Program-made: the position numbers and the translations under genes
The notes under the pieces: generated by a model
The model's input: the letters and a program-made list of their open reading frames with translations, nothing else
Database searches by the model: none
Told to the model about the DNA's origin: nothing
Source of the DNA: Nocardia australiensis
Lineage (GTDB): Bacteria > Actinomycetota > Actinomycetes > Mycobacteriales > Mycobacteriaceae
Assembly: GCF_020733705.1 (NCBI RefSeq)
Contig: NZ_JAJFZM010000017.1
Span: forward strand, 310,001 to 374,000
DNA length: 64,000 nucleotides
Reading direction: 5' to 3'
Shown: positions 1 to 6,895 of the stretch, piece by piece
Position numbering within the stretch: position 1 is the first letter of the stretch
Layout of the letters: every line of letters starts with the position of its first letter

Positions 1-85
1 GAATCACCGATCTGGAGCGCCAGCACAGTCATGAATTACCCACCATCACACAGAAGTTCGTCGCCAACAGTCCGCGCAGCATAGG

Positions 86-538
86 TCATACCCCTGCGGT
101 ACCAGTCGGTTTCAATGCTCGACCCAGCACCAGGTGCCTGCGTGGCGCCGTAATCGCCGGTGCGGAATGGAACTCGCGTGGACCGTTGCGGATGATCTGC
201 ATGGGCCGCTTGTGATCGGTCGGCATTATGCGATGCCGATCGAGATTCTCGACGACATTCCCGGTGTTGTCATAGGCCACCCCCGCCCAGATCATCGCCC
301 GGGGGGCGTCTCCGCGACCGATCAGCATCTCGACGAGTTGCTCGCATTGCGCCAGCAACGGGCAGGCCCGGCAGGTGGTGACAGCGGCGCGCCAGGACTC
401 GGGTGTGCCCGCATCCATGTCCCAGTGGTCGGGACTGTCCGCGCACGGGGGCCGTTGTGCCGATTTGGGTTGAATCGGTGACATCTTCACTGGCACAGAG
501 GATTCCGTGCGCGCTGGAAGGATCCGCGTAATGCTCAT
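86..538 (-). CDS. WhiB-family Fe-S transcriptional regulator
   Basis: The 150-residue product has four cysteines in WhiB spacing (C32, C56, C59, C65; the last three as CxxCxxxxxC). They are followed by an IWAGVAYD segment at the position of the family's G[IV]WGG turn, and then a basic tail. WhiB proteins hold a [4Fe-4S] cluster and act as sigma-associated, redox- or NO-responsive regulators. The ATG at 538 is chosen because GGAG lies about 6 nt upstream; the longer open frame to 772 lacks such a site. The WGG turn is degenerate (WAG), so this is a divergent member. It is divergent from the MerR-like gene. Confidence 0.8.
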   Translation of the reverse strand: MSITRILPARTESSVPVKMSPIQPKSAQRPPCADSPDHWDMDAGTPESWRAAVTTCRACPLLAQCEQLVEMLIGRGDAPRAMIWAGVAYDNTGNVVENLDRHRIMPTDHKRPMQIIRNGPREFHSAPAITAPRRHLVLGRALKPTGTAGV

Positions 539-713
539 AGCTATCTCCGGGGATGCCGAGGGACGCCGAAATCTAGAGAGGCGTGTCCCATGGATCGGAA
601 GGTCATCAGGGCTGCTCAACAGTCCCCGGAACCCAGCTGTGAACAACTGGTCATCGCACGTTAGCTTGCCGTTGTCGTTGAGGCAACCATTTTCGCCGCT
701 AAGTAACGGCCCG

Positions 714-742
714 TTGACACGACCGCAATGCTGCGATACCGT
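714..742 (+). promoter_or_regulatory. Candidate promoter of the MerR-like gene
   Basis: A perfect TTGACA (714-719) is followed after 17 nt by TACCGT (737-742), which matches a TAnnnT -10 box. This would give a 5' leader of about 60 nt before the ATG at 809. The pair lies in the 270-nt region between the divergent whiB-like and merR-like genes. Confidence 0.45.
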
Positions 743-808
743 TTTTTGACGGCGCGTTATAGAACGGTCCATTTTCGAGGGGGCCCCGAATATGGTTTCC
801 TGGTAAAC

Positions 809-1513
809 ATGGCTGCAGAATCAAATTTCACCATCGATGAACTGGCACGGGCAGCCGACACCACCGTGCGCAGCGTTCGCGTGTACCACGAACGAGGGCT
901 GCTGCCCTCACCCGAGGTACGAGGGCGGATCGGGTACTACGGGTCGGATCATCTCGACCGGTTGCAGACCATCAGCCGACTGCTCGGTCGCGGTATGAAG
1001 CTGAACGGAATCCGGGAGCTGCTGGAAGCCTGGGATCGTGGTGACGGACTCGCGGACGTACTGGGCGTCAGTAATCAGGACAGCACCGAATCACCGGTCG
1101 CGGCAGTCGCCGAACCGGATGAGACGACCTACCCCGAGCTTCCGGAGTACGCGAAACGAGCCATCGCCACCAGCGACGACCCGCTCGAGACCTACCGGGT
1201 CACCAATCCACGGTGCTGCGATTTGGCAACTCGGCTGTCGGACTCCGGATTGCCGGTGCCCGACACCTTTCATCTGGTCGAGCGGCTCAAAACGGACTGC
1301 AATCGGATCGCCGACCAGTTCGCCACCGAGTTGTTCTACCGGCTGGCCGGGCAGACCTACGAGCAGTCCGCCAGGACTCCGAAGGATCGTGCCAGGCTGG
1401 AGACCGATCTGGCCATTGCCCGGCTGATCGTCACCCGGGCGGCCTCCGAACTGATCGATGAGGCATTCGCCAAGCACTTCGAATTACCCACCACACCACA
1501 GCCTTCCGAGTAG
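809..1513 (+). CDS. MerR-family transcriptional regulator
   Basis: A 234-residue protein with an N-terminal winged HTH typical of MerR (about residues 7-75: FTIDELARAADTTVRSVRVYHERGLL, then a GYY..DHLDRL wing region). This is followed by a linker and a helical C-terminal domain of about 120 residues that I do not recognise. No metal-binding cysteine pattern is visible: the only Cys pair is an adjacent CC near residue 139. This argues against a metal sensor. The ATG at 809 is used because the HTH begins at once after it; the ribosome site is weak. The inducer is unknown. Confidence 0.8.
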   Translation: MAAESNFTIDELARAADTTVRSVRVYHERGLLPSPEVRGRIGYYGSDHLDRLQTISRLLGRGMKLNGIRELLEAWDRGDGLADVLGVSNQDSTESPVAAVAEPDETTYPELPEYAKRAIATSDDPLETYRVTNPRCCDLATRLSDSGLPVPDTFHLVERLKTDCNRIADQFATELFYRLAGQTYEQSARTPKDRARLETDLAIARLIVTRAASELIDEAFAKHFELPTTPQPSE

Positions 1514-1537
1514 TGAGCGGGTGGCCGGGCGCGGTGT

Positions 1538-1909
1538 TCAGAGTCCGAATGCCCGGTTGACGGTCGCCATATCGAAGTAGTCGCGCCACGCGGTGATGAC
1601 CCCGTCGGCGACCTCGAAGACGCCGACAACCGGGAGTGGGGTGTCCTTGCCGTTGCCGCGCAGATGATCGGTGCGTTCGTTCATCACGATGCTGCCGTTG
1701 GTCACCTGATGGTGGATGTCGAAGTCGATGGCGTCGAAGGTTGTCAGGAACCCGGCGATGAAGTCGCGGATAGCGGTACGGCCGTGGATGGGTTCCATCG
1801 GAATGTTGTGGTAAATGGCGTCTTCGGCAAAGTAGGCGCTGATGGTGTCCGGGTCGGGATCCGACCAGCTCTGACACATGGCGCGGACGATTTCGTCGGG
1901 ACTCGGCAT
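1538..1909 (-). CDS. Limonene-1,2-epoxide hydrolase / SnoaL-like protein
   Basis: A 123-residue cone-fold (NTF2-like) protein. It keeps the limonene-epoxide-hydrolase active-site pattern: Tyr33 and Asn35 in YHNIP, Arg79-x-Asp81 in NERTD, and a C-terminal Asp in WRDYFD. In LEH-type enzymes the Arg-Asp-Asp set plus Tyr/Asn activates water to open an epoxide. M. tuberculosis EphG (Rv2740) is a family member. The start at 1909 places the fold directly after the initiator. The natural substrate cannot be read from the sequence; it could be a lipid or sterol epoxide. Confidence 0.75.
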   Translation of the reverse strand: MPSPDEIVRAMCQSWSDPDPDTISAYFAEDAIYHNIPMEPIHGRTAIRDFIAGFLTTFDAIDFDIHHQVTNGSIVMNERTDHLRGNGKDTPLPVVGVFEVADGVITAWRDYFDMATVNRAFGL

Positions 1910-2249
1910 TCGCGGGCTCACTTTCTCAGGCAGACGCGCGGTTCGCATCGCTCGTTCGATTACCCAATTACACCAAACGGTTGCTTGGTTCGGCCGCCGT
2001 ATCGGCTGGATCCCCCTCGCGCTCACCGGCGGACACCACCGCTGACCAGCAGGTCCCGCTGCGGCACGCATCGTCGGCATCCGGGAGTCAACGCTCTTGC
2101 GGACACGATACTCGAATCCCATCACCCTTCTGATTACTGGATAGCTTGGCGCGCAACCATTCCGACGACCAGCCCTCTCTGGCATGGCAACCCGCTTGCC
2201 ACCGCCGCAATCAGCGGTGTCATCGTAGGCACCCCCTTAAACTGACGGC
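1910..2249. other. Intergenic region, no gene recognised
   Basis: These 340 bases separate the LEH-like gene from the DUF1737 gene. Open frames here have no coherent family signature. The stretch 1950-1990 is locally AT-richer and probably holds the LEH gene's promoter. Nothing else is visible. Confidence 0.5.
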
Positions 2250-2426
2250 ATGACCGACGACGAACCCCTGCGCTACCGATTGATCACCGGCGTCGATGAC
2301 GCGACGTTCTGCGAGCGCGTCAGCAGCCTGCTCGACCAGGGCTATCGGTTGCAGGGCCCGCCCGCCGTCACTTACAACGGCACGAATGTGATTGCCGCGC
2401 AGGCACTTGTATGGGGCCCGTACTGA
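2250..2426 (+). CDS. DUF1737 domain protein (58 aa)
   Basis: A 58-residue ORF reading MTDDEPLRYRLITG and continuing through DDATFCERVSSLLDQGYRL and GPPAVTY to AQALVW. This is the whole of the small DUF1737 fold: the YRLITG opening, the FC.RVS..L..GY.L helix and the AQA(L)xW ending are all characteristic. No function is established for this family. The gene stands alone, with a possible TTAAAC-like AT patch just upstream. Confidence 0.75.
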   Translation: MTDDEPLRYRLITGVDDATFCERVSSLLDQGYRLQGPPAVTYNGTNVIAAQALVWGPY

Positions 2427-2482
2427 GCACGAATCCCCATCGGGCACACAGCGCCGTAGCGCAGCCCCCCGGATCTGCGCCA

Positions 2483-2731
2483 TCAGAAGATCTCATCCGG
2501 TATGGCATGCGGCCCATACGGCTGTGCGCGAGCGGCGACGATCCGGCGGCGAACCAGGGCAGCCGCAGCGTTGTCGCTGATCCGGTTGACGACTGAATCC
2601 GGGACTTCCGCGTTCACCTCGACCAGATCGGCGGCCGCTTTCCAAAATGCCCGTGCTTCGCACGCTACGCAGAGCGGGTTCGACGCGAAATGCCTCGCAT
2701 CGGCGCAGATATGCGGGCGAGAACTGCGCAT
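2483..2731 (-). CDS. Possible small hypothetical protein
   Basis: An 82-residue frame on the minus strand, between the DUF1737 gene and the PrpR-like gene. Its C-terminal 50 residues have GC-rich third positions and a protein-like composition (helix-forming RAFWKAAADLVEV, then a SVVNRIS segment). An N-terminal CVAC pair could bind metal. There is no clear ribosome site and I recognise no family. It may be an unrecognised gene divergent from the regulator or a chance open frame. Confidence 0.3.
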   Translation of the reverse strand: MRSSRPHICADARHFASNPLCVACEARAFWKAAADLVEVNAEVPDSVVNRISDNAAAALVRRRIVAARAQPYGPHAIPDEIF

Positions 2732-2771
2732 TGTGCGATGTTTGCGAATTCGAGCCGCTACGATCTTGCGG

Positions 2772-4196
2772 GTGCGCAAGATGTACGCGGGCGCTCGGCT
2801 GCGGCGGCTGCGCGAGGAACGGCGGATGACCCAGGCGGCGCTGGCGAAATCCCTCGACCTCTCGCCCAGCTACCTCAATCAACTCGAGCGCGACCAGCGA
2901 CCACTCACCATTCCGGTGCTGTTGAAACTCAACTCCACCTTCGATCTCGACGTGCAGTTCTTCGCCGCCGACTCCGATGCCAGGCTGGTCTCCGACCTAC
3001 ATGAGGTACTGGTCGATGCCGCGGGCGGCGACAGCGCGCCACTGACCGAGGTCGAGGAGCTGGCGACACGACTACCCGAGGTCGCGCGAATCGTCGTCGC
3101 GATGCATCGACGGCTACGCGCCGCCACCGACCAGCTCGATCTTTTCTCCGCCCGCGTCGCCGCGCCCGCCGGCACGCCCGGCGCTCCCCTGCCGTATGAG
3201 GATGTGCGGGACTTCTTCTACGACCACCACAATCACATACCGCAGCTCGACCACGCCGCCGAACAACTCTTCGAGGAATGCGGGCTCACCATCGGCTCGC
3301 TCGATCGTCAACTTGCCCGTGTCGCCGAAGAACGCGCCGGGGTAACAGTTTTGGTGCGCGGTGACGGCGCGGATCCGTCCATCCCCAAGCGGCATTACGA
3401 TCCCGACAGCCGCACCCTCACCCTGGCGCGCCGCTTGCGGCCCGGTCAACGCGCCTTCCAGATCGCCACAACCCTCGGCTTCCTGCTGTTCGGGCGGGAC
3501 TTGGACGCGATCCTCGCCGAAACCCCCTCACTCACCGGCGAATCCCGTACCTTGGCACGGGTCGGGCTGGCCAATTACTTTGCCGGTGCGCTGGTCCTGC
3601 CCTACGGCCGTTTTCTGCGCTCGGCCGAGGAGCTGCGCTATGACGTCGATCTGCTGAGCCTGCGTTTCGAGGTCGGATTCGAAACGATCTGCCATCGGTT
3701 GACCACCCTGCAACGGCAGAGCCAGCGCGGGGTGCCGTTCTTCCTGGTCCGCACCGACCGAGCGGGCAATATTTCGAAACGCCAGTCCGCCACCGCATTC
3801 CACTTCTCTCGGGTGGGCGGAAGTTGCCCGCTATGGGTAGTGCACGAAGCCTTCGCCAACCCGGGCCGAATTCTGACTCAGATCGCCACTATGCCCGATG
3901 GCCGCCGCTACCTGTGGATCGCTCGAACCAGCATGACCGTCCCACACGAATTCGGTACGGCGACAAAGAATTTCGCGATCGGCCTCGGCTGCGACATCGA
4001 ATACGCCGACCGCTTGGTGTATTCCACCGGTTTGCAGCTCGACAACCCGGCCGCAGCGGTGCCCATCGGCACGGGCTGCAAGATCTGCGAGCGACCGAGC
4101 TGCCCGCAACGCGCTTTCCCCCAGATCGGCGCGTCCCTGGACGTCATCGAACACACCAGCACCGATCTCCCCTACCCACGCGCGGTCCGCGAGTAG
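2772..4196 (+). CDS. XRE-family acyl-CoA metabolism regulator, PrpR/RamB type
   Basis: A 474-residue protein, the same length as M. tuberculosis RamB. The N-terminal XRE HTH (YAGARLRRLREERRMTQAAL followed by SPSYLNQLE) leads into the segment with DVQFFAADSDARLVSDL typical of this family. A central ImmA/IrrE-like region and a C-terminal DUF2083 follow, ending in a cysteine cluster (GCKICERPSCPQR). In PrpR this last domain binds a [4Fe-4S] cluster and senses acyl-CoA. The family controls glyoxylate and methylcitrate genes. The GTG at 2772 is preferred to the ATG at 2781 because the family begins with three residues before the tyrosine. Target genes are not adjacent. Confidence 0.85.
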   Translation: MRKMYAGARLRRLREERRMTQAALAKSLDLSPSYLNQLERDQRPLTIPVLLKLNSTFDLDVQFFAADSDARLVSDLHEVLVDAAGGDSAPLTEVEELATRLPEVARIVVAMHRRLRAATDQLDLFSARVAAPAGTPGAPLPYEDVRDFFYDHHNHIPQLDHAAEQLFEECGLTIGSLDRQLARVAEERAGVTVLVRGDGADPSIPKRHYDPDSRTLTLARRLRPGQRAFQIATTLGFLLFGRDLDAILAETPSLTGESRTLARVGLANYFAGALVLPYGRFLRSAEELRYDVDLLSLRFEVGFETICHRLTTLQRQSQRGVPFFLVRTDRAGNISKRQSATAFHFSRVGGSCPLWVVHEAFANPGRILTQIATMPDGRRYLWIARTSMTVPHEFGTATKNFAIGLGCDIEYADRLVYSTGLQLDNPAAAVPIGTGCKICERPSCPQRAFPQIGASLDVIEHTSTDLPYPRAVRE

Positions 4197-4225
4197 TGGC
4201 CCACCGTTCGCTCACCGATGACGGG

Positions 4226-5170
4226 TCATTCGGCGCGAGCGTCGTCTTGCGGCCGAGACTCGACGAGATGGGTGAGCTTATCGGGGTTGCGTACGGCGTA
4301 GATGCCACGAATCCGCTCGTTCATGGGATCGATGTCGAGGACGACGACGGCGAAGGGCGCGCCGTCGGAGAGAACCACCACGCAGGGATCACTATTGACC
4401 CACTCGTAGCGGATGCCGATATCCGGAACGCTGCTGATCACTGTCGGGCTGGTGATGAGTCGAGCGATCTTGTCGGGCCCGTAGATCGGTCGCAGCGCCG
4501 CGCGTCCCTTGCCTCCGGCGTCGGACACTAACGTCACCTCTGGTGCCAGCAGCTCGAGCAACGCGGTCACATCACCGCCCTGCTGCGCGGCCAGGAACTT
4601 CTCGGTGACTCGCCGCTGCGTCTGGGGATCCGCCTGATAGCGGGGACGGCGGGCCTGGACGTGTTCGCGGGCTCGGTGCGCCATCTGCCGGACCGCGTCG
4701 GTTTCACGACCGAGAATGCCCGCGATCTCCCCGTACGGGTACCCGAACACCTCATGTAGCACGAACACTGCCCGCTCCAGCGGCGTCAATGTCTCCAGCA
4801 CGACCAACATCGCCATGGACACCGACTCCGCGCGCAGAGCCGGATCGGCGGCGTCGGTTTCCTCGCGCAGCGCCGGGTCGGCGGTGGCCAATGGTTCGGG
4901 CAGCCACGGACCGATATACGTCTCGCGCCTGCGCAGAATGACATCGCGCCGATCCAGCGCCTTGTTGACCGCGATACGCACCAGATACGCACGCGGATGG
5001 GCGATTTCGGCCGCGTCGCCGCGACTGCGCGCCACCCACGACAGCCAGGTTTCCTGCAGCACGTCCTCGGTGTCGGCGACACTGCCGAGCATGTTGTAGA
5101 CCATCGAGAACAGCAGTTCTCGATGCTCGGCGAATTCCCGGGTCGGGCGCTGCGCGGCGATCTCGGTCAT
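4226..5170 (-). CDS. sigJ: ECF41-type RNA polymerase sigma factor (SigJ-like)
   Basis: A 314-residue sigma factor. Region sigma2 covers residues 13-80 (TEDVLQETWLSW) and sigma4 about 118-172 (YPYGEIAGILGRETDAVRQM). A SnoaL-like extension follows at about 185-305. The extension carries the two ECF41 hallmarks, a DGGGK-like motif (SDAGGK, 216-221) and NPDKL (295-299). In this group the extension, not an anti-sigma factor, controls activity. A strong AGGAGGA site lies 4-5 nt before the ATG. The gene is divergent from an efflux MFS gene, and both face TGTCAC elements, so autoregulation and control of the transporter are likely. Confidence 0.9.
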   Translation of the reverse strand: MTEIAAQRPTREFAEHRELLFSMVYNMLGSVADTEDVLQETWLSWVARSRGDAAEIAHPRAYLVRIAVNKALDRRDVILRRRETYIGPWLPEPLATADPALREETDAADPALRAESVSMAMLVVLETLTPLERAVFVLHEVFGYPYGEIAGILGRETDAVRQMAHRAREHVQARRPRYQADPQTQRRVTEKFLAAQQGGDVTALLELLAPEVTLVSDAGGKGRAALRPIYGPDKIARLITSPTVISSVPDIGIRYEWVNSDPCVVVLSDGAPFAVVVLDIDPMNERIRGIYAVRNPDKLTHLVESRPQDDARAE

Positions 5171-5198
5171 CTGTCCTCCTCGTGGTGTCCAACATAGG

Positions 5199-5225
5199 AG
5201 CGAGATGGTGCCACGGAATGTGACA
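5199..5225 (-). promoter_or_regulatory. ECF41-type autoregulatory promoter
   Basis: On the minus strand TGTCACA (5225-5219) is followed after exactly 16 nt by CGCT (5202-5199). The published ECF41 promoter signature is TGTCACA-N16-CGTC, so the -35 is perfect and the -10 nearly so. It sits about 30 nt before the sigma gene's start codon. Confidence 0.6.
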
Positions 5226-5262
5226 CCGCACGCTGCGAGTGTGATCCGTCTCTCGATCAGCG

Positions 5263-5297
5263 GTGACAATGTCACGTCCGGCGCGGCCCCCGGTGTC
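5263..5297 (+). promoter_or_regulatory. Second TGTCAC element before the MFS gene
   Basis: A perfect inverted repeat, GTGACA-A-TGTCAC (5263-5275), contains a plus-strand TGTCACG whose spacing to a GTGTC stretch (5293-5297) resembles the ECF41 -35/-10 arrangement. It lies 50-80 nt upstream of the transporter's GTG and is probably its sigma-dependent promoter. The -10 match is imperfect. Confidence 0.4.
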
Positions 5298-5347
5298 TCG
5301 AATGGCAACGGACGAAACCCGTCCGGGCGAGAGACAAGGACTTCACA

Positions 5348-6823
5348 GTGAGTTCACCTACCGAATCGTTCCTCGCGACCCGCCGCGGCAAGCTCATGCT
5401 CGCACTGCTGTGCCTAGTCGCCTTTCTCGACTTCGTGGACGGTTCGATCGTCAATGTCGCGCTGCCGACGATTCAGCGCGAGCTCGGGTTGTCGATGTCG
5501 ACCCTGCAGTGGATCACCAGCGGCTACCTGTTGACCTACGGTGGCTTGATGCTGCTCGGCGGCAGACTGGCCGACCTGCTCGGGCGGCGGCGGATCCTGG
5601 TGGTCGGCACGATGATCGTCGGCATCGCGGCCGCCGTCGGCGGGCTAGCCGACACCAGCGCGATACTGATCGGAGCACGCGCGGTGCAGGGTGTCGGCGC
5701 CGCGCTGATGCTGCCCGCCGCGCTGTCGATTCTCACCACCAGCTTCCGCGAGGGTTCCGACCGCACCACCGCGCTCAGCGTATGGGGCGGTACCGCCGGA
5801 CTTGCCTCGGCGGCAGGCGTTTTCCTCGGCGGGGTGCTCACCGAGGGACCGGGCTGGCGCTGGGTCTTCTACGTCAACACCCCGGTGTGTGTCCTCGTGC
5901 TCGCCGTGATCCCGATGCTGGTGCCCAACGATCGGCGCAACGAGATCCGTGGTGGTTTCGACGTTTTCGGCACCGCACTGGCCACCGGCGGGCTGATGCT
6001 GCTGGTGTATGGACTGGTGAAGGCTCCCGAGCACGGGTGGGGCGATGTCCACATCATCGTCACCCTCGGCGTGTCCGTCGCGCTGCTTGTCGCGTTCGTG
6101 GTCAACGAGAAGCGCACCGACAATCCCCTGGTCCCGCTGTCGATTTTCCGGATCAAGGGACTCGCCGCGACGAATGTCACCCACCTGATCCTCGCCGCCG
6201 GCATGCTGTCGATGTTCTTCTTCGTCACCCTCTATATGCAGTCGGTGCTCGGCTACAGCGAATTCGAGACCGGCAACGCCTACCTGCCAGTGAGCCTCAC
6301 CATCGGTATCGCCGCCGGTATCGGAGCGAAGATATTCGCGAAGACCGGCACCAGAGCAGTCATCGTCGGTGGCGCCCTGATCGCGGGTCTCGGCATCATT
6401 TGGGTGTCCCGAATGCCCACCGACGGTTCGTACATCACCGACGTACTGCCCGGCATGCTCGTCATGTCGGTCGGCGCGGGCGCCGCACTCGTCGCCAACA
6501 CCACCGCCGCCAATGCCGGGGTGCCCGGGGAACAGGCCGGGCTGGCCGCCGCGCTGCTGAACACCGGCCAACAGCTGGGTGGCGCACTGGGACTCGCCGT
6601 ACTGACCGCGATCGCGACCTCGCACACGAATGCTCGACTCGCGGGCGGCGCAATGCCTGCCGACGCCATGACCGCCGGCTTCCAGCGCGCACTGCTCCTC
6701 GGCGGAATCGTCTGCGTACTCGCCGCCGTCGCCGGACTGCGGGCCGCGAATTCACACGGAGAAACAGCCTCCGACGCTACCGAGACAATCGCGCCGCATA
6801 CTCCGGTCACCAACGCTGGATAG
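5348..6823 (+). CDS. DHA2-family MFS drug efflux transporter
   Basis: A 491-residue, roughly 14-helix transporter of the EmrB/QacA (DHA2) type. It has FLDFVDGSIVNVALPTI in helix 1, motif A GGRLADLLGRRR (71-82), the ARAVQGVGAALMLPAAL helix 4, and the antiporter motif C region GGTAGLASAAGVFLGG. It would export a hydrophobic or cationic drug by proton antiport across the inner membrane. The GTG start at 5348 follows AAGGA at 8 nt. It is divergent from the ECF41 sigma gene, sharing a 177-nt region with paired TGTCAC sites, and is probably its main target. Confidence 0.9.
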   Translation: MSSPTESFLATRRGKLMLALLCLVAFLDFVDGSIVNVALPTIQRELGLSMSTLQWITSGYLLTYGGLMLLGGRLADLLGRRRILVVGTMIVGIAAAVGGLADTSAILIGARAVQGVGAALMLPAALSILTTSFREGSDRTTALSVWGGTAGLASAAGVFLGGVLTEGPGWRWVFYVNTPVCVLVLAVIPMLVPNDRRNEIRGGFDVFGTALATGGLMLLVYGLVKAPEHGWGDVHIIVTLGVSVALLVAFVVNEKRTDNPLVPLSIFRIKGLAATNVTHLILAAGMLSMFFFVTLYMQSVLGYSEFETGNAYLPVSLTIGIAAGIGAKIFAKTGTRAVIVGGALIAGLGIIWVSRMPTDGSYITDVLPGMLVMSVGAGAALVANTTAANAGVPGEQAGLAAALLNTGQQLGGALGLAVLTAIATSHTNARLAGGAMPADAMTAGFQRALLLGGIVCVLAAVAGLRAANSHGETASDATETIAPHTPVTNAG

Positions 6824-6895
6824 CCGGATCCGCGATCACCTGGCGCCGGCGCGGATTCGTCAATAGCGATCCGTGCCGACGCATTCGCGCGTTCT

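Noticed and set aside
3..215. Plus-strand frame open from the window edge with an ending (HELPTITQ) like the MerR protein's tail (FELPTTPQ)
   Set aside because: Its last 130 nt lie over the well-supported whiB-like gene and the similarity is only a few residues. A partial gene ending further left cannot be shown.
1357..1877. Overlapping minus-strand frames of 90-148 codons at 1.4-1.9 kb
   Set aside because: They run antisense to the MerR gene or out of frame with the LEH-like gene; the LEH frame has a clear active-site pattern.
1664..2245. 193-codon plus-strand open frame
   Set aside because: It is antisense to the LEH-like gene for its first 245 nt and has no family signature; composition is that of a shadow frame.
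6828..6856. ATCCGCG...CGCGGAT hairpin after the DHA2 MFS gene
   Set aside because: Only 7 bp with a 15-nt loop and no T tract; too weak to call a terminator.
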